Part shown: piece after piece, positions 20,658 through 32,405 of the stretch
Numbering within the stretch: position 1 is the first letter of the stretch
Layout of the letters: every line of letters begins with the position of its first letter
Assembly: GCA_001465935.1 (NCBI GenBank)
Contig: LNKV01000016.1
Coordinates: forward strand, 1 to 64,000
Direction of reading: 5' to 3'
Origin: Clarireedia homoeocarpa
Lineage: Eukaryota; Ascomycota; Leotiomycetes; Helotiales; Rutstroemiaceae
DNA length: 64,000 nt
The notes under the pieces: model-generated
What the model saw: the letters and a program-made list of their open reading frames with translations, nothing else
What the model was told of the DNA's origin: nothing
Database searches by the model: none
Made by a program: the position numbers and the translations under genes

Positions 20658-22523
20658 GGTTGGCGATTTGGGTGGATTGTCGTCGGGGTCGTCGAAAATT
20701 GGTCGTTGATAATTATTAGGATCAGGAAAGATTATTTCAAAGATATTGGAAAATGTGTGTGTTCGCTTAAAATTTTCCGGGGAAGAATTGTTACTGCCTT
20801 GTGGCCTTGCGCGTAGATTGTGTGTGCTGTTGTGCTGTGCCCACATCCCACATCCACAGTGCCGTAAGTGCTAAGAGATGGGAGCTGAAGCGAAGAGCAT
20901 CTAAATCCCTGTAGCAAAATGAATATCCATATCAATATCCATATCAATATCCATATCAATATCAATATCGATGAACACCAGGGGGGGCTGCATGCAGCAT
21001 TTGCAAGGAGCTCTGAACTCATATTCATAACGCCGGTGGGTAGAGGATGTTGAGTTCGTTTGACTCACAATGAAGGCAAGACTCACGACATGAGAGCACT
21101 GCTGGTTCTCGTCGCCCCGACTGCATGGCGATAGTCTCACGTACCAGACTGCCGTCCACTTTCTACGCACTTGGATGGCCGTTCACACACCACAGCACAC
21201 AGTTAGAAGAACACGGAAGGAGGTTATTGCACCCTCATAATAAATGTGACCTTGCATACTACAACGGATTGTAGGTTGTACCCAAGCAAGTATACCTCCC
21301 ATACTCTCTGTACTTCCCGCCTTTACCTCATAGGACTCTCTCTACCTGCTCGACTTGGTAGGTATCTCCGTACTCCGAGAACACGTACTTTATCCAAGAC
21401 TGCCATTCCGGAACCCATCGCGGGTCTTTCCCTGCTATCGCAACTCCAGAGACTACTTATAGCTGATGCGGTCGATGCGATGCCAGCCGGGAAGGATACA
21501 ATGCTTCCTCGCGCGACAATGCCCGATGAAAGAACGGCTGAAGAAGAGTTGAAGAACAACTACTTTGTTTGGTAAGAACTTCGATCCTGTACCTATGTTA
21601 TGCGAGAGGTATGCCAGAGGTATGCGAGAGGTGGTAAAGGTTTTCCCGCTTGACCAACCTATGAGCTGTGCTATCCTATCTAACTGGCGTGACTGGCTAG
21701 ACCCGAAGCCCGACCCCATCTTCTTACGCCTCGTGCTACTATTACGGAGTAGAAAAAAAAGGATTAAAAAGGATTCCTGCGAGCAATATTACAATATTAC
21801 ATCCAAGCATCCAGTACGACATACTCAGAATTTGGATTCTGTCCCTATACATTCCCTGCCATCCTGCAGTACCTATATTTCTTGCAATTCTTCTTCTCAA
21901 TTGTCTCATTCTTCGATTCTTCCACTCCACCTTAACCTATCATCTCAAATTTCGACTATCCTACATCCATTTACTTTGTCCTCAATACCTCGATGTTCTG
22001 GAACCCGACTGAATTGATACCCCTGTGGTCCAATTTCTCTCTCTATTTGTGTCTGGTCTAGAAGAAACCAATACAACATTACCCATACAGCCTTACGACT
22101 TTGATTCACGAGAAACTTGTCCAACCGTAGCTCTAGCTATCAGGACCCGTTCGTCATTGATTTTCAATCCATTGGGCAAAACCTGCTACCTTTATAGATT
22201 CTACCGAGGCAGATATACCATTCATTGTCCTGCTCTTGAAAATAATCCTCCGAAGCTCGCATGCGCCGTGGTTGTAGGGTGTTTGCTAAGCTGTAGGCTT
22301 TATTGGGATTTTCCCAATACTGGTACATATAGTATTGCGAATATTCATATAGCCTCCCGAATATTCGTGTACTTGGGCCTACTATTACCGGAAATGTCTG
22401 CTGTATGTCTATCGCTCTGGACCGTCTACTCATGCCTATGCTGACCTTTGGTGTCCTTCTCATAAGTCCGAAAATAATATCCTCAAGCCCAAATATGGCA
22501 CTAAAGTTCTTCAAATCCGAGAG
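20658..22523. other. Intergenic region, eL18 and mitochondrial carrier promoters
   Basis: Divergent genes 1.9 kb apart. A 12-bp tandem repeat (AATATCCATATC, three copies plus partial) lies at 20922-20970. Open frames at 21565-22017 and 22025-22444 have no relatives and may be leader or chance frames. Confidence 0.4.
20922..20970. repeat. 12-bp tandem repeat
   Basis: Three perfect copies of AATATCCATATC followed by a partial copy, upstream of eL18. Confidence 0.85.
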
Positions 22524-23633
22524 ATGATCGCACAGCCTGTAGTAGCGGCATTTTGCGCGGGAGGGGTGGCAGGAGCTGTTTCCAGGACAGTTGTGTCACC
22601 CCTCGAACGACTCAAGATCCTCTTCCAGATACAAAGTGTGGGACGAGAAGAATACAAACTCTCAGTCGGTAAAGGTCTCATGAAGATGTGGAGAGAGGAG
22701 GGCTGGCGCGGACTTATGCGGGGAAACGGGACCAATTGCATTCGAATTGTCCCATATTCTGCTGTGCAGTTTGGCAGTTACAATTTCTACAAAAAGGTGA
22801 GCCTTGACTAAATGCCTATTCTTCATGTCTTGCGCACTCCCCTGATAAGTATAATCGCTAATAATTTATGTCTACAGTTCTTCGAGTCATCGCCGGGTGG
22901 TGATATGAGCTCTATTAAACGTCTTGTATGTGGTGGAGCTGCGGGCATCACCTCGGTATTCTTCACATACCCCCTCGATATTGTCCGAACTCGACTTTCA
23001 ATTCAATCAGCATCCTTTGCTGCTCTAGGGAAGCATGGCACTAAGCTTCCCGGTATGTGGGCAACTATGTCGACAATGTACAAAACTGAAGGTGGAATTC
23101 CTGCTCTGTACAGGGGAATCATCCCGACTGTCGCTGGCGTTGCTCCTTATGTAAGGCCCCAGTTCCCTACCTGTTGTGGGAAGTATGCTAATTGAAACCC
23201 AAAGGTTGGTCTTAATTTTATGACTTATGAACTTGTAAGGAAATACTTCACACCAGAAGGGGATAAAAACCCCAGTGCTGTACGAAAACTTGCGGCCGGA
23301 GCAATATCTGGCGCTGTTGCACAAACATGCACATACCCCTTGTAAGCCAACCTGAAATTTGAGTAATTAAAAAAAAGTAAATATGCTGACAGTCCTAGTG
23401 ACGTACTTCGACGTCGCTTCCAAATCAATACCATGTCTGGCATGGGTTATCAATATAAGTCTATCTTCGACGCTGTCAGAATCATTGTCGCGCAAGAGGG
23501 CATTGCTGGGATGTACAAAGGCATTGTGCCAAATCTACTGAAGGTAGCTCCAAGTATGGCTAGTAGCTGGCTCAGCTTTGAGATGACAAGAGACTTCCTC
23601 TTGACTTTGAGAGCGGATGCTCCTGATCTGTGA
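22524..23633 (+). CDS. Mitochondrial carrier, YPR011C type (APS/PAPS transporter)
   Basis: Six-helix inner-membrane solute carrier. Exons: 22524-22796, 22878-23150, 23205-23341 and 23399-23633, introns 81, 54 and 57 nt; 305 aa. All three carrier repeats are complete with their signatures: PLERLK, PLDIVR and PFDVLR. The overall sequence (AGGVAGAVSRTVVSPLER, GNGTNCIRIVPYSAVQF, AGAISGAVAQTCTYPFDVLR) follows yeast YPR011C, which carries adenosine 5'-phosphosulfate and PAPS; the same branch includes ATP-Mg/Pi and CoA carriers. The last acceptor is CCTAG at 23394-23398, not the nearer ACAG, because only it restores the PFDVLRRR block. The N-terminus may be incomplete: a short upstream exon ending before the GCACAG at 22530-22535 is possible. 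Confidence 0.9.
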
Positions 23634-24060
23634 TGTTGGACATGGCTCCGAGAAGGTTTTTGGGACAGCTCTTCAATAGTTGGGCTTTGTATATGAGCAC
23701 GGCGCAAAGCTGGTCAGGGTTTGCATTTGGGTAGGCATTGGGAGCGGGCGTATTGATATTTGGTAGAAAAAGACGCAGACTAGATCCTTGAGAACAACTG
23801 CCTTTCCTTGATTAGGAGTATAGATTTGCTACTGAGTTGGAGCAAATTTTCTGTTGCGGTCGATAAATTTGAGTTGCACAAAAATAGAGTTAGGGGTAAA
23901 ACGTTTCCGTGATACTATGCGCAAAATGACCAAGATCCTTGGCATGTGCTGTCGGTAACTGGGTGGTCATGATATGGAGGATCTGTCTGGTCGGGGAGCA
24001 TTAAGATCTATCAGTGTGCAGAGATCTATTGGTGTATATGTATTGAGTCTAGGTCTATGT
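23634..24060. other. Convergent 3' spacer, carrier and AlaX-like gene
   Basis: About 430 bp between stop codons; no other feature recognised. Confidence 0.4.
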
Positions 24061-25014
24061 TCAGATAGTGTACGATACTCTACTTGTGCCCTTGGATCTG
24101 CTAATCTTCTTCACTGTTGTTTTGCCGCACTGCTTCGTTGTATGCACATGAGTCCCACCACATGGATACGCTTCTGCCCCTACAATCCGCACAACCCGAA
24201 ACTTCGTTTCCCCGGGCAGCAGCATCTTCTTATCCGGAATCAGTCTTTCGTATCCGTTTTGCTTGAAGTCATCCTCGTCCCACCAACCAATCTCAACTGC
24301 CATATCTTTGTCAATATACTCATCGACCTTTTTCTGGATTGCGTCTTTATGTGAACCCGCTATCAGCCCAGCGAACTCACAGGAAGCGGAATCAGGAAAG
24401 TGTGATGCTTTGAGCTCGTCAAACCCCTCAACCTCCTTTTCCAGAAGCGATCGAACAGCAGCTCCAAGCACATGACCTGCCGTATGATAGCGGGAAAATA
24501 GCAGTCGCTGGGCGGCATCGATCTCTTGCAATACCGGCTCCCCTGCAGCGAAAGTGCTTCCAGCAGAATTGAATTGTCCTAAGTGGTAGACGATGCCGAC
24601 CCTTGACGCGGAACTTCTGACAGATTTGACTGTGAAGACGAGACCTGTCTGAGAAGACTTCATTGTGCCAACATCAGAGGGTTGGCCACCGCCTTGGGGA
24701 TGAAAAATGGTTTCTCTGGTAATGACGATTTGATCATCTTCAGCTACTTCCTTGAAGAGCGGCTTGTCAGTCTCATCTAATGATGAAGCAGGAAGTACCG
24801 AAATAACATCACTCGAATGAGTTGTACAGTCTCCGTCATGCTGAAAAGCGAGGTACGTGGGCTCAGTATCTGTCTAGTTTTGTTTACATGAGTCAGTCGC
24901 GAACACCCTCTTGCACCCTGAACACTGTCACTGGTTCTTGTTTCTTGCCTGGTCACGGAGAGAGTGAATGTTTGTGAATATTCATGTCAGTTCGAAGAAT
25001 CATCCGCTTACCAT
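24061..25014 (-). CDS. AlaX-like alanyl-tRNA editing protein
   Basis: Free-standing editing domain of the threonyl/alanyl-tRNA synthetase second additional domain family, which hydrolyses mischarged tRNA(Ala). Exons: 25014-25012 (the ATG alone) and 24873-24061, with a 138-nt intron between; 271 aa. The splice gives M-TDTEPTYLAFQHD, matching family starts. Visible: an N-terminal beta-barrel portion (TIFHPQGGGQPSDVGTM), the metal site YHTAGHVLGAAV (HxxxH) near residue 129 and CGGTHV (CxxxH) near residue 244. All four zinc ligands are kept, so it should be active. The preference for Ser- or Gly-charged tRNA(Ala) cannot be read. It is divergent from the SR protein gene. Confidence 0.92.
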
Positions 25015-25482
25015 GTTTCCGATTTGAAGAAGGCTCTGAAGATACCTAAGCTTCCACCTCTCCACTTAAGCCGAATTCCATAAGAACTCCAGATCCAGAA
25101 TAATAATTATGACGATGACTCCGCCGATCTCTAGTCTCTCTCAAGCTCTTTGATGTTCTGCGAGGTTCCACGTGACAAGCTAGATTCACCCACTAGTTCT
25201 AAGTGGCACTAATTGACACTAAACCCTTCCGCCTCGGATTGAACTCCATGATCTGAGTTCAACGTCAGTAATTTCCTTTCCCTTTTCACTTTGCCAACTT
25301 GGAAATCCAACTCTATTGACTTTCAAGGTTAATAATAATTCTCGCTCATCTCAGTTCATCCAAATCAACTCTTGAAACCCGTCTTTGAACATTTCCGTTG
25401 ATATTGAAGACTTTGGACTCTTGGAATATCTTGCGAGGTCCATCATTTACTTGAGCCGTCCCCAGATCTTCTAGCAGCAAAG
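25015..25482. promoter_or_regulatory. Shared promoter region, AlaX-like and SR-type genes
   Basis: Divergent starts 468 bp apart. CT-rich and CAA-rich leader DNA is present. No TATA box is evident. Confidence 0.4.
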
Positions 25483-26746
25483 ATGTCTCGTGGTGGTGGA
25501 ACTACCCTTTATGTCACCGTATGCGCTCCAGCCATCCCCATTCACTCCATTCATTCACTCGTCTTGAAGATATACTGACTCAATCTGAATAGGGTTTCGG
25601 CCCTGGCATCCGTGCTCGCGATCTTGCCTACGAATTCGAACGGTATGTCAGCCAAATATCGGTATCTCGATGATCGTCCTTCAATGCGATGGTCTACTCC
25701 CCCAATCCTCGTCCCTCCTCGTCCTTAACCCATCCGTCGAGACTTCGCTGTCACATTCGTACACTGCCTGCGCGCACACCCTAATCCCCCAATTCCCAAT
25801 TCCTCCACGTTCGATCGAGCGGTCGCACAACGATACGAACTGTCCATATTTCCTATATTCGTACCGCGAAAGCAACAATTTCGAATAGCGACGGATCGAT
25901 GACTTATATCTCATACATTTTTGTTCTCATCCATATCTCTATCCAAAAATCCTTCACGATGGTTCAATTTGTCTGACCATGATTTCATAGGTATGGCCGT
26001 CTTGTCCGATGTGATATTCCAGCTCCTCGAACTGCTGCCTCTCGTCTGTGAGTTAGTCCTAGTCCTGGTTGGTAGCCACTCTAATATAGTTGACACTTGA
26101 AGTAGGTTTGCCTTCGTTGAGTATGAGTCTCGTCGTGACGCAGACGATGCTTACCACGAGATGCACAACAAGCGCATTGGTCGCGACGACTTGCTAAAGA
26201 TTGAGGTAAACTCGTACGACATTCGATTATTTTTCATGTTTTAACAATTGCAAACAGTGGGCTCGCACTCCTCCTTCTGCTTCTTGGCGCTTCGATTCTG
26301 GTAGGGAGCGCGACCGTGATAGTGGCAGAGACCGTGGCACAACCAGCCGTCGCTCGCCTCGCCGCCGTTCAACATCCCCAAGACGTGGCCGTGGCGACTA
26401 TTCCCCCCGTAAGGACGACCGGGACCGTCGTGATCGCGACCGAGACTACGACCGACGAGACCGGGATCGCGGAGATCGTTCGCGCAGCCCAGACGACAGG
26501 TGAGGATTTCTTGCCCGCAACAACCTACCTTTGCATGCATGCGCTGACATATGTTTTATTTACAGAGACAGAGAGATGAAGGATGACCGTGATGACACTA
26601 GAGAAAATGGAGCCAATGGAGATGACAGGAAAGGTGATTTTTCACTTCCGCTACGCGCCAGAGAGCTCTAAATTCGCTAATACCCCCGGACAGTTGCGCT
26701 GGATTCTCCTCCACCCGCACATGATGAACTGGACACCGCCGAGTAA
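25483..26746 (+). CDS. SR-type RRM protein (pre-mRNA splicing factor)
   Basis: RNA-binding splicing regulator with one N-terminal RRM and an RS/RD-rich tail. Seven exons: 25483-25518, 25593-25642, 25991-26047, 26106-26205, 26258-26499, 26566-26633 and 26694-26746; 201 aa. RNP2 is TLYVTGFGPG and RNP1 is LFAFVEYES, in a complete RRM of about residues 8-82. The tail from residue 95 is rich in RD, RS and DR dipeptides and contains SPRRRSTSPRRGRG, suited to SR-kinase phosphorylation and nuclear speckles. It resembles S. pombe Srp1 and metazoan SRSF proteins; the exact orthologue is not certain. Intron 2 is 348 nt, far longer than its 52-74 nt neighbours. Confidence 0.9.
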
Positions 26747-27503
26747 ACTGGTCCCCCATTGGTCTAAGCTTCTACAAGGCAGGAAAAGGTTTATTGTGTC
26801 GTTTGGCTGCTGATATCTGTTTCTCTACCCGAATTTACCTGTGTTTCTAGATTCATTTCCTCCGAGACTTTCCCACTTTCAACTTGATCCTATGGATGGT
26901 CAACCCGCGGTCTCCCCCCAAAAGTCGATTTCGATGTGCCCCTTAAACAGAACCATACGATTTTCGTCACATTTTTCTTCATTGGTAGTTATTGGTAGCA
27001 TAAGAATACTAAATTGAGCACATAATTTACACCCTGGCATAGTCATTTGAACCAGAGTTCAAGTAATTGTGATGTGAGCTTGGCTATTATTGATTGTGAC
27101 AGCTACAACGATGCGTGTATGGCAGCAAGCCGAAACTATGATGTGACCAGACTGGTTACCCCAAAACCAGTTTGCAATGTGCTGCACAGCGAGTGGCTAA
27201 GACGAGTGATACATGGAAACAAGAAAACGATGCCAGAAAGGAGCTAGCTATGGTCGTGATAGGAAGCAATAGGAAGCAATGGGAAGCAATGGGAAGCAAT
27301 GCGATAGCCTTTTGAAATACAAGGACTATTCAGAATTGCGTATTTCCAGGAGAACTCGTCTAGCGGGCTAACAGAGAAAGCAAAAGACGCTTCATCCTAC
27401 AACTAGTAGTAGTAGTAGTAGTAGTAGTAGTAATAGTAGTTATTCTTCGCAACGTCATCCATCATCCTTTGCATTCCTAGTCTAAAGTCTATAACATGCA
27501 CTT

Positions 27504-27553
<50 letters not shown>

Positions 27554-27935
27554 CTGTACGCCGTCTAGCTCTGGTCCTTTTGAATTTAAATCTGCCCATC
27601 AAAGCCCCAACCATTTCACTATTCATCCAGGACATCTATTTTTCTACTTCTTCTTCTTCTTCTTCTTCTCCTCTCATAATCTTACATTACACGTCACACA
27701 ACATAAGATAGCCAATGAACAAACACACTTGTGCTGGACTAAACTCCGTACAGAAATACACTCCCGTCTGACTACACTCCGAAACTCCTATCGTCAATAC
27801 CAAAACTAATAAACCCATTCGTCTCTAGTCTCTAGCTCCCGTTTATGAGTGAGTGGCGTGCATGTAGTCGTGGTGGTCGAAGGGAAGAGGTGCATTTAGT
27901 TTGATTATACATTTTCAATCAGCATTGTGAGTTTC
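26747..27935. other. Convergent spacer rich in microsatellites
   Basis: Contains four copies of a 10-bp unit (AGGAAGCAAT) at 27261-27300, an (AGT)n run at 27403-27440, an (AGAT)n run at 27504-27552 and a (TTC)n run near 27648-27668. No gene recognised. Confidence 0.7.
27504..27552. repeat. (AGAT)n microsatellite
   Basis: About twelve perfect tetranucleotide units; likely to vary in length between strains. Confidence 0.95.
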
Positions 27936-30900
27936 TCATTTCGGCGGCTGAGCACTCTTAAGATTGATGCCGGAACCGGGACTGCGCGTAACAGTTCGAT
28001 GGCGGGAGAGAAGTTGGCCAATCATGAAGTGGGACACATCTTCATCAGCCCTGTATTTATCACTCAAGTCAGTCATCCATCCTCATGCTGTCTTGTGAAG
28101 TTGGACCCGTGATCCAACAAGGGAAGGGGATTTTTAAATTCGACTTACCAATAGGATAGATGGCTCGCGATAGTGTTGATAGGGTTGAAATCCAGAACAC
28201 TCCTATCCACGATTAGCTTGCTCTATAGTTTATAGAATTTTGAGTTGCCCGAGCAGACTTACTCCTGAATACTGAAATCCACTCTCCCATTTTGGTTTAG
28301 CGCTCGAACCTTCATCTCTTCCCTCCTCAGCTTCTTCGCCCTTTCCTCCACTTCAACCCAATTCTGATCCAACGAGTCTCCATCCTTTTGATGATTCTTC
28401 CTCTGTTTCTGGAAACCCGCATACAGGGTCTCGATCTCATCGTCAATCAAAGTCGGTGCAGCCCCTGTCCCGTCCCTATCTGCAGCTGCCGTATCCTCCG
28501 CCAATTGCCTCATCTTCTCGTTCGTGGACTCTCGCTGTAAGGCTGGAGGGGCGGAGATGACTCCTGCGCCAATATTGGTTCCGGCGCCTGCTGACTGATT
28601 TCTAATAGTAGGGGAGTGGGAAGCTTGCATCCGTTCTACATCTTCGCCAGTGAGACCAAGACTCCGGTTTAACAGACTACTTGCGATGCCAGAACTAAAA
28701 CTCGACCAGAGTCCACTGACACTTTGTCCAACCTTCGCGCCGATACCTGTAATACCTTGGTTCATATTGGCGCCGAAAATACTTTTCTTGGTGTAAGGCA
28801 GTAACTGAGGCTTCATAGAGGACATGGCAGGAGCAATTAGAGGCTCGAGTCTATATCCAATGGGATCCGTTGGGTGGAAAATGTTGTATAATCGTGTGCA
28901 TTTAGGACTAGATATCGAGTAAGGAAGTCCTGTTGTGGGAGAGATATGTTCTCCTGAAGGGAAACCTGAGGAAAGAAACGGATCTTGCATAGCATCAATA
29001 TCCATTGGACTCTCAGAAGGTAAAGATTCTGGCCGGTTTCGAGCTGCGATGGTTCGCCCTTTTAACATCTGGAACAAACCAATCGGACTTCCAAGACAGT
29101 AAAAGTCTTCTACCTCAAAGTCAAACTCGAGGCCTTTGTGTGGGTTGGCATTGGAAGCTTGAGTTTGACGGTTTTTATAATAAGGATGGTGTGCATTCGA
29201 ACTTGGGTGTTTGCTCTCCTTCTGACGGCACAGAATATCGAACAGAATAGCAGAACCCAGAGAATGACCTACTAAACTAACTTTACCTTTGAATTCCGGA
29301 TTGCGCTGTCTGAAAAGGTTGTAGATACGATTAGCCTCCGTAAGGACAATGGTACTGATGTGCTCCCTGTACGCACTTTGGTACAACAGGATATCAAGCG
29401 CGAGATCAGTGATTAGTGAGCGAACAAAAGGCACGCCCTCGACGGTAATATCATCGAGGCTTGGGTACTCATCGTCATCGCCAAAGGCATCCCCAAGATC
29501 ATGCTCTTTGCGTGTTTGCCGGACACCCTTGCGTGGAAAGTCTAGTAAATGGCGCCAGCAAACCGGAAGGACTTGCACTTTACAGTTCTTTGGAAGCTTG
29601 TCTATCTCGCCGTTCAAGGCCTGCAGATCAGCAGAGCCCTCATAGACAGTTTTTAGAGTTTGCCTGAGGACATTCACATCGTGAACAAAATTCACGGTTT
29701 CAGTTCTGGTCAAAGTCAATATCCGCTCACATTATTTTGCCTCAGAATTGAATACGGATACAAAAGATAAAGACGTGTGCTTCAAGTCATCGAATAGGAA
29801 GACTACAGTCTTCTTGAGATTGTATATCACAGCTCTGATATGTGACTCAGGAGGGGAAAATTATATGGTTTGAAAACGTCAATCAAGCCCTTGGGAGTGC
29901 AAGATCCGACCTCCAGATGGGCATCGAGAAAGGCAAATTGTAGTTCAGCATGATATGATATTCCATGAAGACGGTCAACTATGTCTTCACACTCAATTTG
30001 ATACACTCCGAGAGAAGATATCGAAACTCTTCGAATCTCATAATAGTGAATCCGCTGTGCACAAAACATTAAAGCTAAAAATGAAAATACATACCTCATG
30101 CCTAAACGTTGACCGATACCATGAGTTACAAGAACGAGATGCTCAATCTCACGTCCCTGGCTTTCGCCCTCTCGATCTTTATAATCATTTTGAATCTCCT
30201 TCTCGTCGCGTTTTCTCACGGCTTCAGCCTCTGTTTCCGTATCGATCTCCATGGAAGTAAGCTTATCAAAAGCTTCCTCTCGGGGATCGCTGATTTTTTC
30301 TTCTGGAGAATTGGTATGGCTTGTGCTAGGGGGAGCCGAGCGTCGTTTCAGTAATTTTTGCTGCCGTTCATCAAGCTGCAGATGGTCCGGAGTGTTTGTG
30401 CCCGCAGTCGCTGCACTGGTCGGTGTTCTGGGTGGTTTGTCGGTAGCAGTATCCTTCGACTTGCCTGGTTCTGTGTATCCGCGGACGACTTTAACACCTC
30501 CAAGATAACCGCCGCCTGCAAACTTCTGATAGACAGTGGTGCTGACGCGAGACATGATGTTGTTATTCGATATCCAAGCTACGTTTGCGTCTTGATATGT
30601 GACAATCGAATTCATGTGAGTGCCAAACAACCGATGACTTTGAGGCTGATGTGGCGGGGTTTCTTTGGATGCATTGCTGTCCTCGGATCCTGGCTGAGGT
30701 ATCTTAAGATTTTCCATCGAACCTTGGGGGGTGACTTCGCCAGAAGATGAGCCATCTCGTTTTCGGCCAAAAGCACCACTCCGCGCAAGAGATCTCGGTT
30801 CTTCTCCTGGCTTTATAGATGCTGGTTGGGGACTACCTTTCTCGGCAGGTTTAGGGTATCGAAAAGGCTTTACCTTCAGATACCCTTCTTCCAACTGTGT

Positions 30901-31773
30901 TGCCAGATTCTCATCGCAAGGTCGTAGGACAGAGCCTTCTTGGTAGAACCAGCTGCCCCTGCGAACATCATAAATTGGTCCAAGCCAGTATACTGGCGCA
31001 AGTTCCCTCTTCTCAATGTCCACATCGAAAAGAAAATCTTCATGAACCGGCACCTTAACAGCCATATCCGCCTCCTCATTGTTGCCCGCCTCATTTATGC
31101 TCGTATTAGGTTGCTTGCTCCCGCCTGCAGAGATCGGGTCCTGAGGATCGCTTGCAACCCTTTTGCGGTTGTAACCACCACTGTCAATATAATCATTGAC
31201 CAGATCTTGAAATGCAGCCTCTATCGAAGCAGAATCGTGTTCGGAAAAGGTGACGAATTTCTTTGGCGGAGGGGCAGGTTTGGTGTCTTCTCTGTTTTCT
31301 TTAAGTAGTTTTGGTTTTCGTTTGGGTATCTATGGCAATCGTTAGTTGCATCTTTAAGGATTTTGTGCGATCAAGGGACATACATCGACAGCATGGAACC
31401 ACCGCGTACTCAGCGGAGGACAATCAGGAGGGTAGTTCTTCGCACTCCAGCCCGGCCAATGGCTTGTGCTATGATCCCCCCCATGGTTCTTTAAACCAGA
31501 GCCCTCTCCTGGAAATGTTGGCGTCGTAGCTTTCGGTGTGCTTGCTCGTGAACCTCCCCATGGAGAGATCGATTCAACGGCGGCTGACAGATATGATTTT
31601 TCTAATGGCTTCGGTTTGTTCCCTGGCCCAGACTCCATCTTTTGGTCATTGGCTCGGCGCAGGGCGTCTATCACGCGCGAGGACTTGATCCAGTGGAAAG
31701 CAGAGAGCGATCTGCGAAGGGTTCTAGGAGGATGTTTCGTAGCTAATGTGATGCGGCGAGAGAAAGTCTGCAT
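27936..31773 (-). CDS. DDHD-domain phospholipase (PA-PLA1 family)
   Basis: Intracellular phospholipase A1-type lipase of the Sec23IP/DDHD1/yeast Ddl1 family. Exons: 31773-31384, 31329-30095, 29705-28263, 28202-28149 and 28050-27936; 1078 aa. Visible: a basic N-terminus (MQTFSRRITLATKHPPRTLR) that could target mitochondria, as for yeast Ddl1; a WWE-like strip (YDVRRGSWFYQEGS); the family motif VTHGIGQRLGMR near residue 535; the nucleophile elbow VSLVGHSLGSAILFD near residue 690; the strip FYCLGSPIGLFQMLKG; and the DDHD region from IFHPTDPIGYRLEPL to the C-terminus, ending in YWADEDVSHFMIGQLLSRH. The last two short exons were found by joining SIQE to SVLDFNP and SYW to ADED. Intron 2 is unusually long (389 nt) and partly open. 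Confidence 0.93.
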
Positions 31774-32405
31774 ATAAAGAGCGCATCTGACAGCGGCTGT
31801 GTGGAACAGGGTCGAATCCGGTAATTGCTGATTTCATGTAGATTAATGAGAATTAGAGATATACAGGTACAGTGCTTGGTGCTTGGTTGGTAGTTTCTTG
31901 GTTATGTGGAAAGAATTATGTCCCAATTTGAATAAAATCTTTGACAACCGGCGGCCCAGACCAAAAGCGCGTTTCTCGCGTTGTGATTGAGGATAATAGC
32001 TGGGGGTACAGAAGTACTTGGGATAGGTATCTTTTTTGGAGCGTTTTGGGAACGTGGGAAGATCTCCAAATGACGATGATGGGCTTGGGACAACCCGGTC
32101 ATTTTTACATAAGGCTGCACACAGCACAACAGCACCCATCTTTCTGCCCCACTACAGTATCCCGATCACAATGGTTCCCCACCATAACCATAACCATATA
32201 TCAATACCAAGCATCACACAGTACAGAAGTAAACCTCAATATGTATATACACCTAGAACTCATGCCCTTCCTCAAATGATAAATGTGCAATTAACGCTTT
32301 TGCCTCCTGAACGCCTCGCCTTGGTATCGGACCCAAAAAAGGAGATGCTCTGCCCAGCTTCGCTCAAATATCCCCACTCTATCCTACCTAAACCTCTATA
32401 GAAAA
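31774..32405. other. Spacer between DDHD lipase start and ARE2 3' end
   Basis: About 630 bp holding the DDHD promoter. No gene or RNA recognised. Confidence 0.4.

Noticed and set aside
27261..27552. CRISPR-like array because of regular repeats
   Set aside because: Units are contiguous microsatellites without unique spacers, and the organism is a eukaryote.
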